DNA of 64,000 nt from Clostridiaceae bacterium Marseille-Q3526 (GTDB taxonomy: Bacteria; Bacillota; Clostridia; Lachnospirales; Lachnospiraceae): NCBI GenBank assembly GCA_018223375.1, contig JAGTTS010000007.1, positions 62,001-126,000 on the forward strand, in the 5' to 3' direction. Under the pieces are notes generated by a model. The model was given only the letters and a program-made list of their open reading frames with translations, was not told the DNA's origin and did not search any database. The position numbers were made by a program, and so were the translations under genes. How positions within the stretch are numbered: position 1 is the stretch's first letter; every line of letters begins with the position of its first letter. Positions 49,887 to 57,533 of this stretch are shown piece by piece.

Positions 49887-51679
49887 TGGCAAAACCAGAG
49901 ATGAAAAAAGACAGGGAAGCGAAAGGGATTTTTAAGGATACAGCAAAGTCAGACACCATAAAAAGAGTGCTGAAGCATATCGGCGCTTACAGGTGGCTGG
50001 TGCTGCTTTCCCTGGTGCTGTCTGCAGTGACAGTGGCCCTGACTCTCTACATTCCCATTTTAATCGGGCAGGCGGTGGATCTGATTACAGGGGAAGGGCA
50101 GGTAGACTTTGACGGCCTGTTCCGGATCTTTGGAATCATGGCGGCGGTGATTCTGGTTACGGCGGCGGCCCAGTGGCTGATGAACGCCATCAACAATCAC
50201 ATCACCTACCGGGTGGCTATGGACGTCCGGGAGAAGGCCTTCTGCCATTTGGAGATCCTGCCTCTTAAATATATAGACGGCCATTCCTACGGCGACGTTT
50301 TAAGCCGCGTTATCACAGATGTGGATCAGTTTTCCGACGGCCTTTTGATGGGCTTTACCCAGCTGTTTTCCGGAATACTCACGATTTTCGGGACCCTGGT
50401 ATTTATGTTTTCCGTTAATCCCTTTATCGCTCTGGTGGTGGTTCTGGTGACGCCTCTTTCCCTGCTGGCAGCAGGCTATATTGCCAAAAAGACCTTCTCC
50501 ATGTTTCAGGAGCAGTCGGAGGCCAGAGGAGAGATGACTTCCTTAATTAATGAGATTGTGGAAAATGAGAAGGTGGTGCAGGCCTTCTCCTATGAGCAGA
50601 AGGCGGAGGAGCGGTTTGATAAGATTAACAGCCGCCTGGAAAGCTGCAGTCTCCGGGCTACCTTCTTTTCTTCTATTACAAATCCGGCTACCCGGTTTGT
50701 AAACGGCCTGGTGTACGCAAGCGTGGGAATCGCAGGGGCGGCTGCGGCTATCCATGGTCTTTTGAGCGTGGGACAGCTGACTTCTTTCTTAAACTATGCA
50801 AACCAGTATACAAAGCCGTTTAACGAGATTTCCGGGGTGGCCACGGAGCTTCAGAACGCCGTCGCCTCGGCTGCCAGAGTGTTTGCCCTCATTGACGAGG
50901 AACCGCAGACGCCGGAGGCAGAACAGGCGATAGAGCTTCAGGAGGCGGACGGAAGAGTGGAGCTGTCTCACGTAGCGTTTTCCTACCAGCCGGACACGTC
51001 TCTGATTGAAGACTTAAATCTCACGGTGGAACCGGGGAAAAAGATAGCCATTGCAGGCCCTACCGGATGCGGAAAAAGTACGGTGATCAATCTGCTGATG
51101 CGTTTTTATGATGCGGACAGCGGATGGATTCAGGTCAGCGGCTGCGACATCAGGCAGATGACCAGAAAAAGCCTGCGGGCTTCCTACGGAATGGTTCTCC
51201 AGGAGACGTGGCTGAAAGCGGCGTCTATCCGGGATAATATTGCCTATGGAAGGCCTGACGCCTCCATGGAGGAGATTGTGGAAGCGGCGAAAAAAGCCCA
51301 TGCCCACAGCTTCATTACCAGAATGCCGGAGGGATACGACACGGTGATTTCTGAGGACGGAGGCAGTCTTTCCCAGGGACAGAAGCAGCTTTTGTGCATT
51401 GCCAGAGTGATGCTCTGCCAGCCTCCTATGCTGATTCTGGATGAGGCTACCTCGTCCATTGATACGAGAACCGAGCTGATGGTTCAGGAGGCCTTTGACC
51501 GGATGATGGAGGGGCGCACCAGTTTTATTGTGGCCCACCGCCTTTCTACCATACGAAAGGCAGACCAGATTCTGGTAATGAAGGAGGGAAAAATCATCGA
51601 GCAGGGAAATCATGAAGAGCTGCTGGCGAAAGGAGGATTTTATTGTGAACTGTACAACAGCCAGTTCGCCGTCTCATAA
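49886..51679 (+). CDS. ABC exporter half-transporter B (catalytic-site subunit)
   Basis: A 597-residue partner to the preceding gene, joined by a TGATG overlap. It has six helices and an ATPase with Walker A GPTGCGKSTVI (~391), a non-canonical signature LSQGQKQLLCIARVML and Walker B MLILDEATSSIDTR with the catalytic Glu intact, then the switch FIVAHRLSTIRKAD. Its Walker B pairs with the good LSGGQ of subunit A, so one functional and one degenerate ATP site are expected. Residues 1-25 are a charged extension. Confidence 0.93.
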   Translation: MAKPEMKKDREAKGIFKDTAKSDTIKRVLKHIGAYRWLVLLSLVLSAVTVALTLYIPILIGQAVDLITGEGQVDFDGLFRIFGIMAAVILVTAAAQWLMNAINNHITYRVAMDVREKAFCHLEILPLKYIDGHSYGDVLSRVITDVDQFSDGLLMGFTQLFSGILTIFGTLVFMFSVNPFIALVVVLVTPLSLLAAGYIAKKTFSMFQEQSEARGEMTSLINEIVENEKVVQAFSYEQKAEERFDKINSRLESCSLRATFFSSITNPATRFVNGLVYASVGIAGAAAAIHGLLSVGQLTSFLNYANQYTKPFNEISGVATELQNAVASAARVFALIDEEPQTPEAEQAIELQEADGRVELSHVAFSYQPDTSLIEDLNLTVEPGKKIAIAGPTGCGKSTVINLLMRFYDADSGWIQVSGCDIRQMTRKSLRASYGMVLQETWLKAASIRDNIAYGRPDASMEEIVEAAKKAHAHSFITRMPEGYDTVISEDGGSLSQGQKQLLCIARVMLCQPPMLILDEATSSIDTRTELMVQEAFDRMMEGRTSFIVAHRLSTIRKADQILVMKEGKIIEQGNHEELLAKGGFYCELYNSQFAVS

Positions 51680-51689
51680 GGAAGCGGCC

Positions 51690-52193
51690 GTGATTAAAAG
51701 AGAAACGGATCGGCAGGAGACGCGGGGACAGGAAAAATTGAGAATCCTGGTAAGCGCCTGCCTGCTGGGAGAAAACTGCAAATACAGCGGAGGATCCAAC
51801 CGGGACGAAACGGTGCTGATGTGGAAAACGAAGCTGGAACAGGAGAAAAAGGCAGAGTTTATCCCCATCTGCCCGGAAGTGGCAGGAGGCCTTTCCACTC
51901 CCAGAACGCCGGCAGAAATCAGAGGAGAGAGAGTCGTAACCCGCGACGGCAGGGATGTGACTGCAGAATATGAAGCCGGGGCCGAAGAGGCTCTCGCGCT
52001 GTCAGGGAAGCACGGCTGCAGATATGCAGTCCTGAAGGAGAGAAGCCCTTCCTGCGGAAGCGGAACCGTCTATGATGGAAGCTTTTCAGGGACTTTGACA
52101 GCCGGAGACGGAATCGCTGCCGCTCTTTTAAAGAAAAACGGCGTAATGGTAGTTGGAGAAAGCCAGGCGCAGAAGCTGTTTGAAATCTTGTAA
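51690..52193 (+). CDS. DUF523 family protein
   Basis: A 167-residue DUF523 protein. It has ILVSACLLGENCKYSGGSN, then PICPEVAGGLSTPRTPAEI, and KERSPSCGSGTVYDGSFSGT; the conserved cysteines (CLLG, CKY, CPE, PSCG) suggest a metal or Fe-S site. Function unknown. The GTG at 51690 has AGGAAG 5 bases upstream; a longer frame back to 51612 overlaps the ABC gene. It probably follows the exporter on one transcript. Confidence 0.85.
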   Translation: MIKRETDRQETRGQEKLRILVSACLLGENCKYSGGSNRDETVLMWKTKLEQEKKAEFIPICPEVAGGLSTPRTPAEIRGERVVTRDGRDVTAEYEAGAEEALALSGKHGCRYAVLKERSPSCGSGTVYDGSFSGTLTAGDGIAAALLKKNGVMVVGESQAQKLFEIL

Positions 52194-52368
52194 ATCAGCC
52201 AGGCAGACAGGTTCTGGATTATATTTTTAACAGAAAATTCCAATTTTTGGCAAAAATGCCGCTGTCCATGTAATTTTTTTGTTTCTTTACTAAAAGGATG
52301 ATACGTCGTCCTAGTTGCTCACGAATATTGTATAAACTAAGGCCAGAATAAAAAAGGAGGCTGAATTT

Positions 52369-52608
52369 ATGCAGATTTGTGAAGCAACTGTAAAGAGAAT
52401 AGAGGAGCTTCGAAAGCGAGAACGGCTTACCCTGTACGCTCTGGCCTACAAAACGGGGATGCCGCCCTCCACTTTAAAATGTATTATGAACGGAAGAAGC
52501 AAAAATCCGGGGATTGTCAATATTAAAAAGATTGCCGAGGGCTTTAACATGACAATCCGGGAATTTTACAACAGCGAGATTTTTGACGATTTAGAGCAGG
52601 AGGACTAG
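52369..52608 (+). CDS. Small XRE-type HTH protein
   Basis: A 79-residue single-domain regulator. The Cro/CI-type HTH spans ~10-65: RIEELRKRERLTLYALAYKT, GMPPSTLKCIMNGRSKNPG, and VNIKKIAEGFNMTIREFYNS. The C-terminus is acidic (FDDLEQED). AAAAAGGAGG lies upstream. It precedes the NSS transporter by 69 bases; whether it regulates it is unknown. The 175-base gap before it holds an AT-rich stretch and TATAAA at 52331-52336, but no clear -35. Confidence 0.85.
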   Translation: MQICEATVKRIEELRKRERLTLYALAYKTGMPPSTLKCIMNGRSKNPGIVNIKKIAEGFNMTIREFYNSEIFDDLEQED

Positions 52609-52677
52609 GAAGAGAGAAGTTTTCCATGCTCTGATAAAAGAAGGCGGAGAAAGAAAAAATAGGAGAGGATTCTGAGT

Positions 52678-53997
52678 ATGGAAAAGAAATCGAGAGATCA
52701 GTTCCGGACCAGGCTGGGATTTATCGTGGCCTGCATCGGTTCTGCTGTGGGGATGGGAAATATATGGATGTTTCCCTATCGGACGGGAGCGTTCGGAGGA
52801 GCGGCCTTCCTGATCCCCTACTTTATTTTTGTTATTCTGCTGGGATTTTCCGGCGTGCTGGGAGAGATGGCCTTTGGCCGCGTGATGCGTACCGGGCCGA
52901 CAGGGGCCTTTGGAAAGGCCATGGAAATGAGAGGAAAGAAGGGAGGACGCCTGATCGGCCTGATCCCTGTCATCGGTTCCCTGGGAATTGCCATCGGTTA
53001 TTCCGTAGTAGTGGGCTGGTTTTTAAAATATCTGTCTGCGGCAGTTTCCGGAACGCTGGGGCAGGTGGAGGATATGGGAGCTTATTTTGCCTCCCTGTCA
53101 GGCAGCTTTGGAAGCGTAGGCTGGCATATGCTGGGCCTGGCCCTGACCTTCCTTATCATGCTGTTCGGCGTATCCGGCGGAATCGAAAAGATGAATAAGA
53201 TCATGATGCCTTTGTTTTTCGTGTTCTTTCTCATCCTTCTTTTCCGCGTGGCGTCTCTTCCCGGAGCAGTGGAAGGCTATAAATATCTGTTTATCCCCAG
53301 ATGGGAGCTGCTTGGCAATGTAAAGACCTGGGTTTACGCCCTGGGACAGGCCTTTTTCTCCCTGTCTCTGGCCGGATCGGGCACCATTGTCTACGGCAGC
53401 TATTTAAGCGACGACGCGGATGTGGTGACCTGCGCCAGAAACGTCGCTTTTTTCGACACCTGCGCCGCGCTTCTGGCGGGAATGGTGGTGATTCCGGCTG
53501 TCTTTGCCTTTGGGCTGGACGTGACGGCGGGACCGCCTCTCATGTTTATCACCCTTCCGGCTGTCTTTAACCAGATGCCGGCCGGCTGGCTGTTCGCAGT
53601 CATTTTCTTTATCGCCGTGCTGTTTGCAGCGATTACCTCCCTGATGAATCTGTTCGAAACGCCGATCGAGGCCCTTCAGGAGCAGTTTCAGATGTCGAGA
53701 AAAGCGGCGGTGGCCTGCGTGGCGTTTATTGCGGCGGCAGTGGGCGTGTTTATTGAGAGCGCGGACGCAGTGAGCATGTGGATGGACGCAGTTTCGATTT
53801 ACATGATCCCTCTGGGAGCCCTGTTGGCGGCAGTCATGTTTTTCTGGGTATGTCCGAAAGGCTTCGCCAGAGAGCAGGTGCAGAAGGGCAGAGAAAAAAT
53901 GCTTGGTTCCTGGTTTGAACCGGTGACGCGGTATTTATTCGTAGGGCTGACTCTGGGCGTGTACGTGCTGGGCATTCTGTTTGGAGGAATCGGCTGA
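52678..53997 (+). CDS. Sodium-dependent transporter, NSS/SNF family
   Basis: A 439-residue symporter with 11-12 helices. The sodium and substrate region is FRTRLGFIVACIGSAVGMGN followed by IWMFPYRTGAFGGAAFLIPY in TM1, and the TM6-8 region has GQAFFSLSLAGSGTIVYGSYL. It probably imports an amino acid with sodium. The length (~440) and the lack of a long C-terminal tail fit the prokaryotic LeuT-like branch. Confidence 0.93.
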   Translation: MEKKSRDQFRTRLGFIVACIGSAVGMGNIWMFPYRTGAFGGAAFLIPYFIFVILLGFSGVLGEMAFGRVMRTGPTGAFGKAMEMRGKKGGRLIGLIPVIGSLGIAIGYSVVVGWFLKYLSAAVSGTLGQVEDMGAYFASLSGSFGSVGWHMLGLALTFLIMLFGVSGGIEKMNKIMMPLFFVFFLILLFRVASLPGAVEGYKYLFIPRWELLGNVKTWVYALGQAFFSLSLAGSGTIVYGSYLSDDADVVTCARNVAFFDTCAALLAGMVVIPAVFAFGLDVTAGPPLMFITLPAVFNQMPAGWLFAVIFFIAVLFAAITSLMNLFETPIEALQEQFQMSRKAAVACVAFIAAAVGVFIESADAVSMWMDAVSIYMIPLGALLAAVMFFWVCPKGFAREQVQKGREKMLGSWFEPVTRYLFVGLTLGVYVLGILFGGIG

Positions 53998-54012
53998 TCT
54001 TTCAGAAAAGTC

Positions 54013-54041
54013 TTGAAAAGATAAAAAAGATGATGTATAAT
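54013..54041 (+). promoter_or_regulatory. Promoter of ddh
   Basis: TTGAAA (54013-54018), 17 bases, TATAAT (54036-54041), giving a ~90-base leader. Confidence 0.8.
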
Positions 54042-54057
54042 AATGCACATCTTACAG

Positions 54058-54098
54058 GGGAAGGGGAGTGAGCATTATCACTTCCTTTTTGTCATTTT
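54058..54098 (+). promoter_or_regulatory. Terminator-like hairpin in the ddh leader
   Basis: GGAAGGGGAGTGA pairs imperfectly with TCACTTCC around GCATTA and is followed by TTTTT, all between the promoter and the gene. This resembles an attenuator. No lysine riboswitch or T-box sequence is recognisable. Confidence 0.5.
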
Positions 54099-54140
54099 AG
54101 TAAGGAAACTTTATTTTAGTTTACCGGAGAGGAGAAAGAG

Positions 54141-55127
54141 ATGAGCATTAGAATTGGTATTCTCGGATATGGAAATTTAGGACGGGGCGTAGAGTGCGCG
54201 GTAAAGCAGAATCCTGACATGGAGCTGAAGGCAGTTTTTACGAGGCGCGACCCTGAGACAGTAAAAATTCTCACAGAGAACGCGAAGGTATACCGGGCAG
54301 AGGAGGCAGAACGCTTAAAAGACGAGATCGACGTGCTCATTCTCTGCGGAGGAAGCGCAACGGATCTGCCGGTGCAGACTCCTGCTTTTGCCAGATGGTT
54401 TAACGTAGTGGACAGTTTTGACACCCACGCCAATATTCCTCAGCACTTCGAGGCAGTGGATCAGGCGGCTTCTGAGAGCGGCCATGTGGGCATCATTTCC
54501 GTAGGCTGGGATCCGGGCATGTTTTCCTTAAACCGTCTGTACGCCACGGCAGTTCTTCCAGAGGGAAGCAATTACACCTTCTGGGGTAAGGGCGTAAGCC
54601 AGGGCCACTCAGATGCCATCCGCCGGATTGCAGGCGTAAAGGACGCCAGACAGTACACCATTCCCGTAGAGAGCGCCCTTGAGTCTGTGAGAAACGGGGA
54701 GAATCCTGAGCTGACCACCAGACAGAAACACACAAGAGAGTGTTTTGTAGTGGCAGAGGAGGGAGCCGATCTGGCTGCCATTGAGCAGGAAATCAAGACC
54801 ATGAAGAATTATTTCGACGAGTACGACACGACGGTACACTTCATCAGCCAGGAGGAACTGGACAGAGACCACAAGGGACTTCCACACGGCGGATTCGTAT
54901 TCAGAAGCGGCAGAACCGGCTGGGAAAAAGAGAACAGCCATGTGATTGAGTACAGCTTAAAGCTGGATTCCAATCCGGAATTTACTTCTTCTGTCATTGT
55001 GGCCTACGCAAGAGCTGCTTACAAGATGAGCAAAGAGGGACAGAAGGGCTGCAAAACAGTCTTTGACGTAGCTCCGTCCTATTTATCTCCAGAGAGCCCG
55101 GCTGACTTGAGAAAGAAATATCTGTAA
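54141..55127 (+). CDS. ddh: meso-Diaminopimelate dehydrogenase
   Basis: A 328-residue Ddh. The NADP-binding start is IRIGILGYGNLGRGVECAV, followed by AVFTRRDPETVK. The central part has LCGGSATDLPVQTPAFARWF and the catalytic-site stretch GWDPGMFSLNRLY, with WGKGVSQGHSDAIRRI. It reductively aminates tetrahydrodipicolinate directly to meso-DAP, the one-step route to lysine and to the cross-linking residue of peptidoglycan. It has its own promoter; the carboxypeptidase gene follows after 24 bases. Confidence 0.96.
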   Translation: MSIRIGILGYGNLGRGVECAVKQNPDMELKAVFTRRDPETVKILTENAKVYRAEEAERLKDEIDVLILCGGSATDLPVQTPAFARWFNVVDSFDTHANIPQHFEAVDQAASESGHVGIISVGWDPGMFSLNRLYATAVLPEGSNYTFWGKGVSQGHSDAIRRIAGVKDARQYTIPVESALESVRNGENPELTTRQKHTRECFVVAEEGADLAAIEQEIKTMKNYFDEYDTTVHFISQEELDRDHKGLPHGGFVFRSGRTGWEKENSHVIEYSLKLDSNPEFTSSVIVAYARAAYKMSKEGQKGCKTVFDVAPSYLSPESPADLRKKYL

Positions 55128-55151
55128 GCGGCGGCTTCAGGGAGAGAATTT

Positions 55152-56639
55152 ATGAAACGAAAGAAATGGAAGATACACGCAAAACAGACGGCGGCTCTCG
55201 CCATGGCCTTCACCCTGATGATTTCAGGCGCAGCTTCAGCGGCGCCCATTCCTCCGGATGGATCCGGGACAGGGCAGACCGCTCAGGGGGGAAACCAGAC
55301 GTCTCAAGGCGGCGGACAGAATGGACAGCAGGCCACAGGACCGGCAGGGCCGGGAAACGGCGCTGGAAACTCAGGCTCTGCCTCCAGGCTGCCGTCTCTT
55401 TCGGGAACCGTGTCCACATCCCAGAGCAGCCAGACGTCCCAGAACAGCGCGCAGACAGGAAGCCAGGGAAGCAGCCAGGCGGCAGTTCCCCAGATCAAGG
55501 CGGAGGGCGCAGTTTTGTATGACGCCACCCGGGATCAGGCGCTTTACGAGAAAAATGCGGATACCCGCTATTATCCGGCCAGCATTACGAAGATTATGAC
55601 AGCGCTTCTGGTGCTGGAACACTGCAATTTAAACGATACGGTGACGTTTTCCCAGACAGCGGTTACGAATCTGGAGTCAGGAGCCGTGACCCTGGGCGTT
55701 CAGGCAGGCGATCAGTTTACAGTGGAGCAGTGCCTGTACGGCCTTCTCTTAAAGTCAGCCAACGAGATTGCCAACGGTCTGGCAGAGCACGTGTCGGGAA
55801 GCATCAGCGGATTCGCCGATCTGATGAATCAGAAGGCGGCTTCTCTGGGCTGCACCAACACCCATTTTGTCAATCCAAACGGCCTGAACGATTCCAACCA
55901 CTATACGACAGCCAGAGATATGGCTCTCATTGCAGACGCGGCCTTTTCCAATCCCACCCTCTGCAAAATAGCGTCCACAGTCAATTATGACTTTCCTGCC
56001 ACGGCCAGCGTTCCGTCTGTGCGGAAGCTGACCATGGGGCACAAGATGGTCAATCCAGCGAACAGCGAGTATTACAGCGGTATTGTAGGCGGAAAGACAG
56101 GCTATACCTCTTTGGCGGGCAATACCCTTGTCACTTGCGCGGAGAGAAACGGCACAAGGCTGGTGGCCGTTATCTTAAAGAGCCGGCAGACGCACTATGC
56201 AGACACCAGAGCCCTGTTGGACTACGGCTTCTCACTGGTTCAGTCCGGCGGATCTGGATCGGGAACAGGCGGCCCCGGCGGCGGTCCGGGAAGCCAGCAG
56301 GGACCGGGAGGCGGCTCTGCATCCTCCAATCCCCACTGGGTGGAGGATTCCAGGGGATGGCGTTTTGTCAAGGCCGACGGCTCCTACGCTGCCAACGAAT
56401 GCATGGAGATTAACGGGGAGATCTACTGCTTTAAGCCGGATTCCTATATCGTGAGCAATGACTGGTATCAGATAGGAGGAATCTGGTATTTCTTCCGTCC
56501 AAGCGGCGGCCTGGCGAAAAGCCGCTGGATCGAGACAGGCGGAAAGTGGTACTACGTAGACGGAAATGGATCCTTGTTCACAAACGGAACCACGCCAGAC
56601 GGCTACCGGGTAGACGCAGACGGAGTGTGGATTCAGTAA
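55152..56639 (+). CDS. D-alanyl-D-alanine carboxypeptidase (S11) with wall-binding repeats
   Basis: A 495-residue secreted protein. The signal peptide ends at ASAAP (~residue 31). A Gly/Gln/Ser linker (35-112) leads to the S11 domain with SITK (Ser144), SAN (202-204) and KTG (~315-317). A second Gly-rich linker (~365-390) leads to three or four choline-binding-type repeats (WVEDSRGWRFVKADGSYAAN, NDWYQIGGIWYFFRPSGG, ETGGKWYYVDGNGS). It trims the fifth D-Ala from wall peptides and is probably held in the wall by the repeats. The mix of S11 with CW repeats is unusual outside this group. It follows ddh closely. Confidence 0.93.
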   Translation: MKRKKWKIHAKQTAALAMAFTLMISGAASAAPIPPDGSGTGQTAQGGNQTSQGGGQNGQQATGPAGPGNGAGNSGSASRLPSLSGTVSTSQSSQTSQNSAQTGSQGSSQAAVPQIKAEGAVLYDATRDQALYEKNADTRYYPASITKIMTALLVLEHCNLNDTVTFSQTAVTNLESGAVTLGVQAGDQFTVEQCLYGLLLKSANEIANGLAEHVSGSISGFADLMNQKAASLGCTNTHFVNPNGLNDSNHYTTARDMALIADAAFSNPTLCKIASTVNYDFPATASVPSVRKLTMGHKMVNPANSEYYSGIVGGKTGYTSLAGNTLVTCAERNGTRLVAVILKSRQTHYADTRALLDYGFSLVQSGGSGSGTGGPGGGPGSQQGPGGGSASSNPHWVEDSRGWRFVKADGSYAANECMEINGEIYCFKPDSYIVSNDWYQIGGIWYFFRPSGGLAKSRWIETGGKWYYVDGNGSLFTNGTTPDGYRVDADGVWIQ

Positions 56640-56654
56640 CTGCCCTTTGTCTAT

Positions 56655-56710
56655 GTCCAGGAAAAAATTTTCAGTGACTTTAAATGGAACAAGAAAATTT
56701 TTTCCTGGAC
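56655..56710. terminator. Perfect 18-bp hairpin after the carboxypeptidase gene
   Basis: GTCCAGGAAAAAATTTTC (56655-56672) pairs perfectly with GAAAATTTTTTCCTGGAC (56693-56710). The poly-A/T stretches are inside the arms. It probably ends ddh-carboxypeptidase transcription and overlaps the first unit of the tandem repeat. Confidence 0.7.
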
Positions 56711-56804
56711 ATCTTTTTCGGTGACTTTAAGTGGAACAGGAAAATTTTTCCACGGACATCTTTTTCGGTGACTTTGAGTGGAACAAGAAAATTTTTCCTT
56801 GTCC
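56674..56804 (+). repeat. 47-bp tandem repeat, nearly three units
   Basis: Units start at 56674, 56721 and 56768, each opening GTGACTTT(A/G)A(A/G)TGGAACA and containing the self-complementary core GGAAAATTTTTCC or a variant. The first two units are exactly 47 bases; the third is cut at 37. The unit length is not a multiple of three, and short frames crossing it lack ribosome sites, so it is not coding. Confidence 0.85.
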
Positions 56805-56816
56805 CCCGTCCTCTGC

Positions 56817-56845
56817 TTGACAATCTCCGTCAAACCTACTATATT
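56817..56845 (+). promoter_or_regulatory. Promoter of the valS T-box transcript
   Basis: TTGACA (56817-56822), 17 bases, TATATT (56840-56845). Confidence 0.8.
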
Positions 56846-56851
56846 ATTTAT

Positions 56852-57193
56852 AGCTGTCTGGAAGAGGTTATGTTCAGACAGACACAGCGCTGTCCACAGA
56901 GGCAGCAGAAATGAAACAGAAAAAGGCTGAGAAAAAGAGGAGTAGGCAGGAAGCCGCCCGCCAGAGAGAGCAGTCAGCTGGCTGAGAGACTGCTTGGGGA
57001 AAGGTCTGCTGAAGGTAGCTTTTGAGCCCGGCCCTTGAACCTGATTTTTGCGGTTGAGAAGATCAGACAGTAGAGGACTGCGGGGGTTCCCGTTACAGGA
57101 CAGATGAGATTGCCGTTTTATACTTGTGCGGCAGAATAAAGGTGGTACCGCGGTGATTCGCCCTTTGCATATTGCTATGCAGAGGGCTTTTTT
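56852..57193 (+). promoter_or_regulatory. Valine T-box riboswitch
   Basis: The T-box sequence AAAGGTGGTACCGCGG is at 57138-57153. The terminator GCCCTTTGCATA-TTGC-TATGCAGAGGGC (57160-57187) with six T's follows. The likely specifier is GTA (57015-57017), a valine codon, in the context TGAAGGTAGC. Uncharged tRNA-Val would bind the specifier and the NCCA-binding TGG T of the T-box and open the terminator, turning on valS when valine is short. The stem I borders are approximate. Confidence 0.93.
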
Positions 57194-57262
57194 ATTTCAT
57201 AGGAAAAAATAGGAAAAAACATTCTATGGAATAAAAAATGCTCCGCAGGAATTCCGCTGCGG
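57194..57262. repeat. Hairpin repeat module, copy B
   Basis: ATTTCATAGGA (57194-57204) directly follows the T-run of the T-box terminator, then its inverted partner TTCTATGGAATAAAAAA (57222-57238) and TGCTCCGCAGGAAT (57239-57252) with the small hairpin CCGCAG/CTGCGG (57243-57262). It matches copy A at 30381-30447 in the opposite orientation. Confidence 0.75.
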
Positions 57263-57286
57263 GAGATGTTTGGGAAAGGAGCCAGA

Positions 57287-57490
57287 ATGTCCGTTCATTC
57301 AGGAAAAAAGAGCCAGGCCTCCAGCTGCGAGACCTGCAGCAATTACGTCTATGACGAAGACTATGGATACTATGTCTGCGAGGCCAGCCTTGACGAGGAC
57401 GAGATGGCGGCCTTTCTGGGAGACCGGAAATTCCAGTGTCCCTACTACCACATAAACGACGAGTATCTGATTGTGCGTAAGCAGATGTAG
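57287..57490 (+). CDS. Small Cys-rich protein, DUF6472-like
   Basis: A 67-residue protein between the T-box terminator and valS. It has two Cys pairs, SCETCSNYVYDEDYGYYVC and FQCPYY, with acidic residues (EASLDEDEMAAFLGD) and an end DEYLIVRKQM. This matches, from memory, the small DUF6472 proteins of Lachnospiraceae, whose function is unknown; a zinc site is likely. The ATG at 57287 has AGGAG 5 bases upstream, better than an ATG at 57266. It lies under control of the valine T-box with valS. Confidence 0.75.
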   Translation: MSVHSGKKSQASSCETCSNYVYDEDYGYYVCEASLDEDEMAAFLGDRKFQCPYYHINDEYLIVRKQM

Positions 57491-57533
57491 AATCGAACAC
57501 GCGCAGAAACAATAAGAAAAAGGAGATTACAGG

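Noticed and set aside
54042..54140. Lysine riboswitch before ddh
   Set aside because: The leader is far too short for the lysine aptamer and lacks its conserved sequences.
56674..56804. Possible CRISPR array
   Set aside because: The 47-bp units are directly adjacent with no unique spacers, and no cas genes are near.
56651..56914. Short frames on both strands across the tandem repeats
   Set aside because: The unit length of 47 is not a multiple of three, the products are low-complexity Phe/Lys strings, and no ribosome sites are present.
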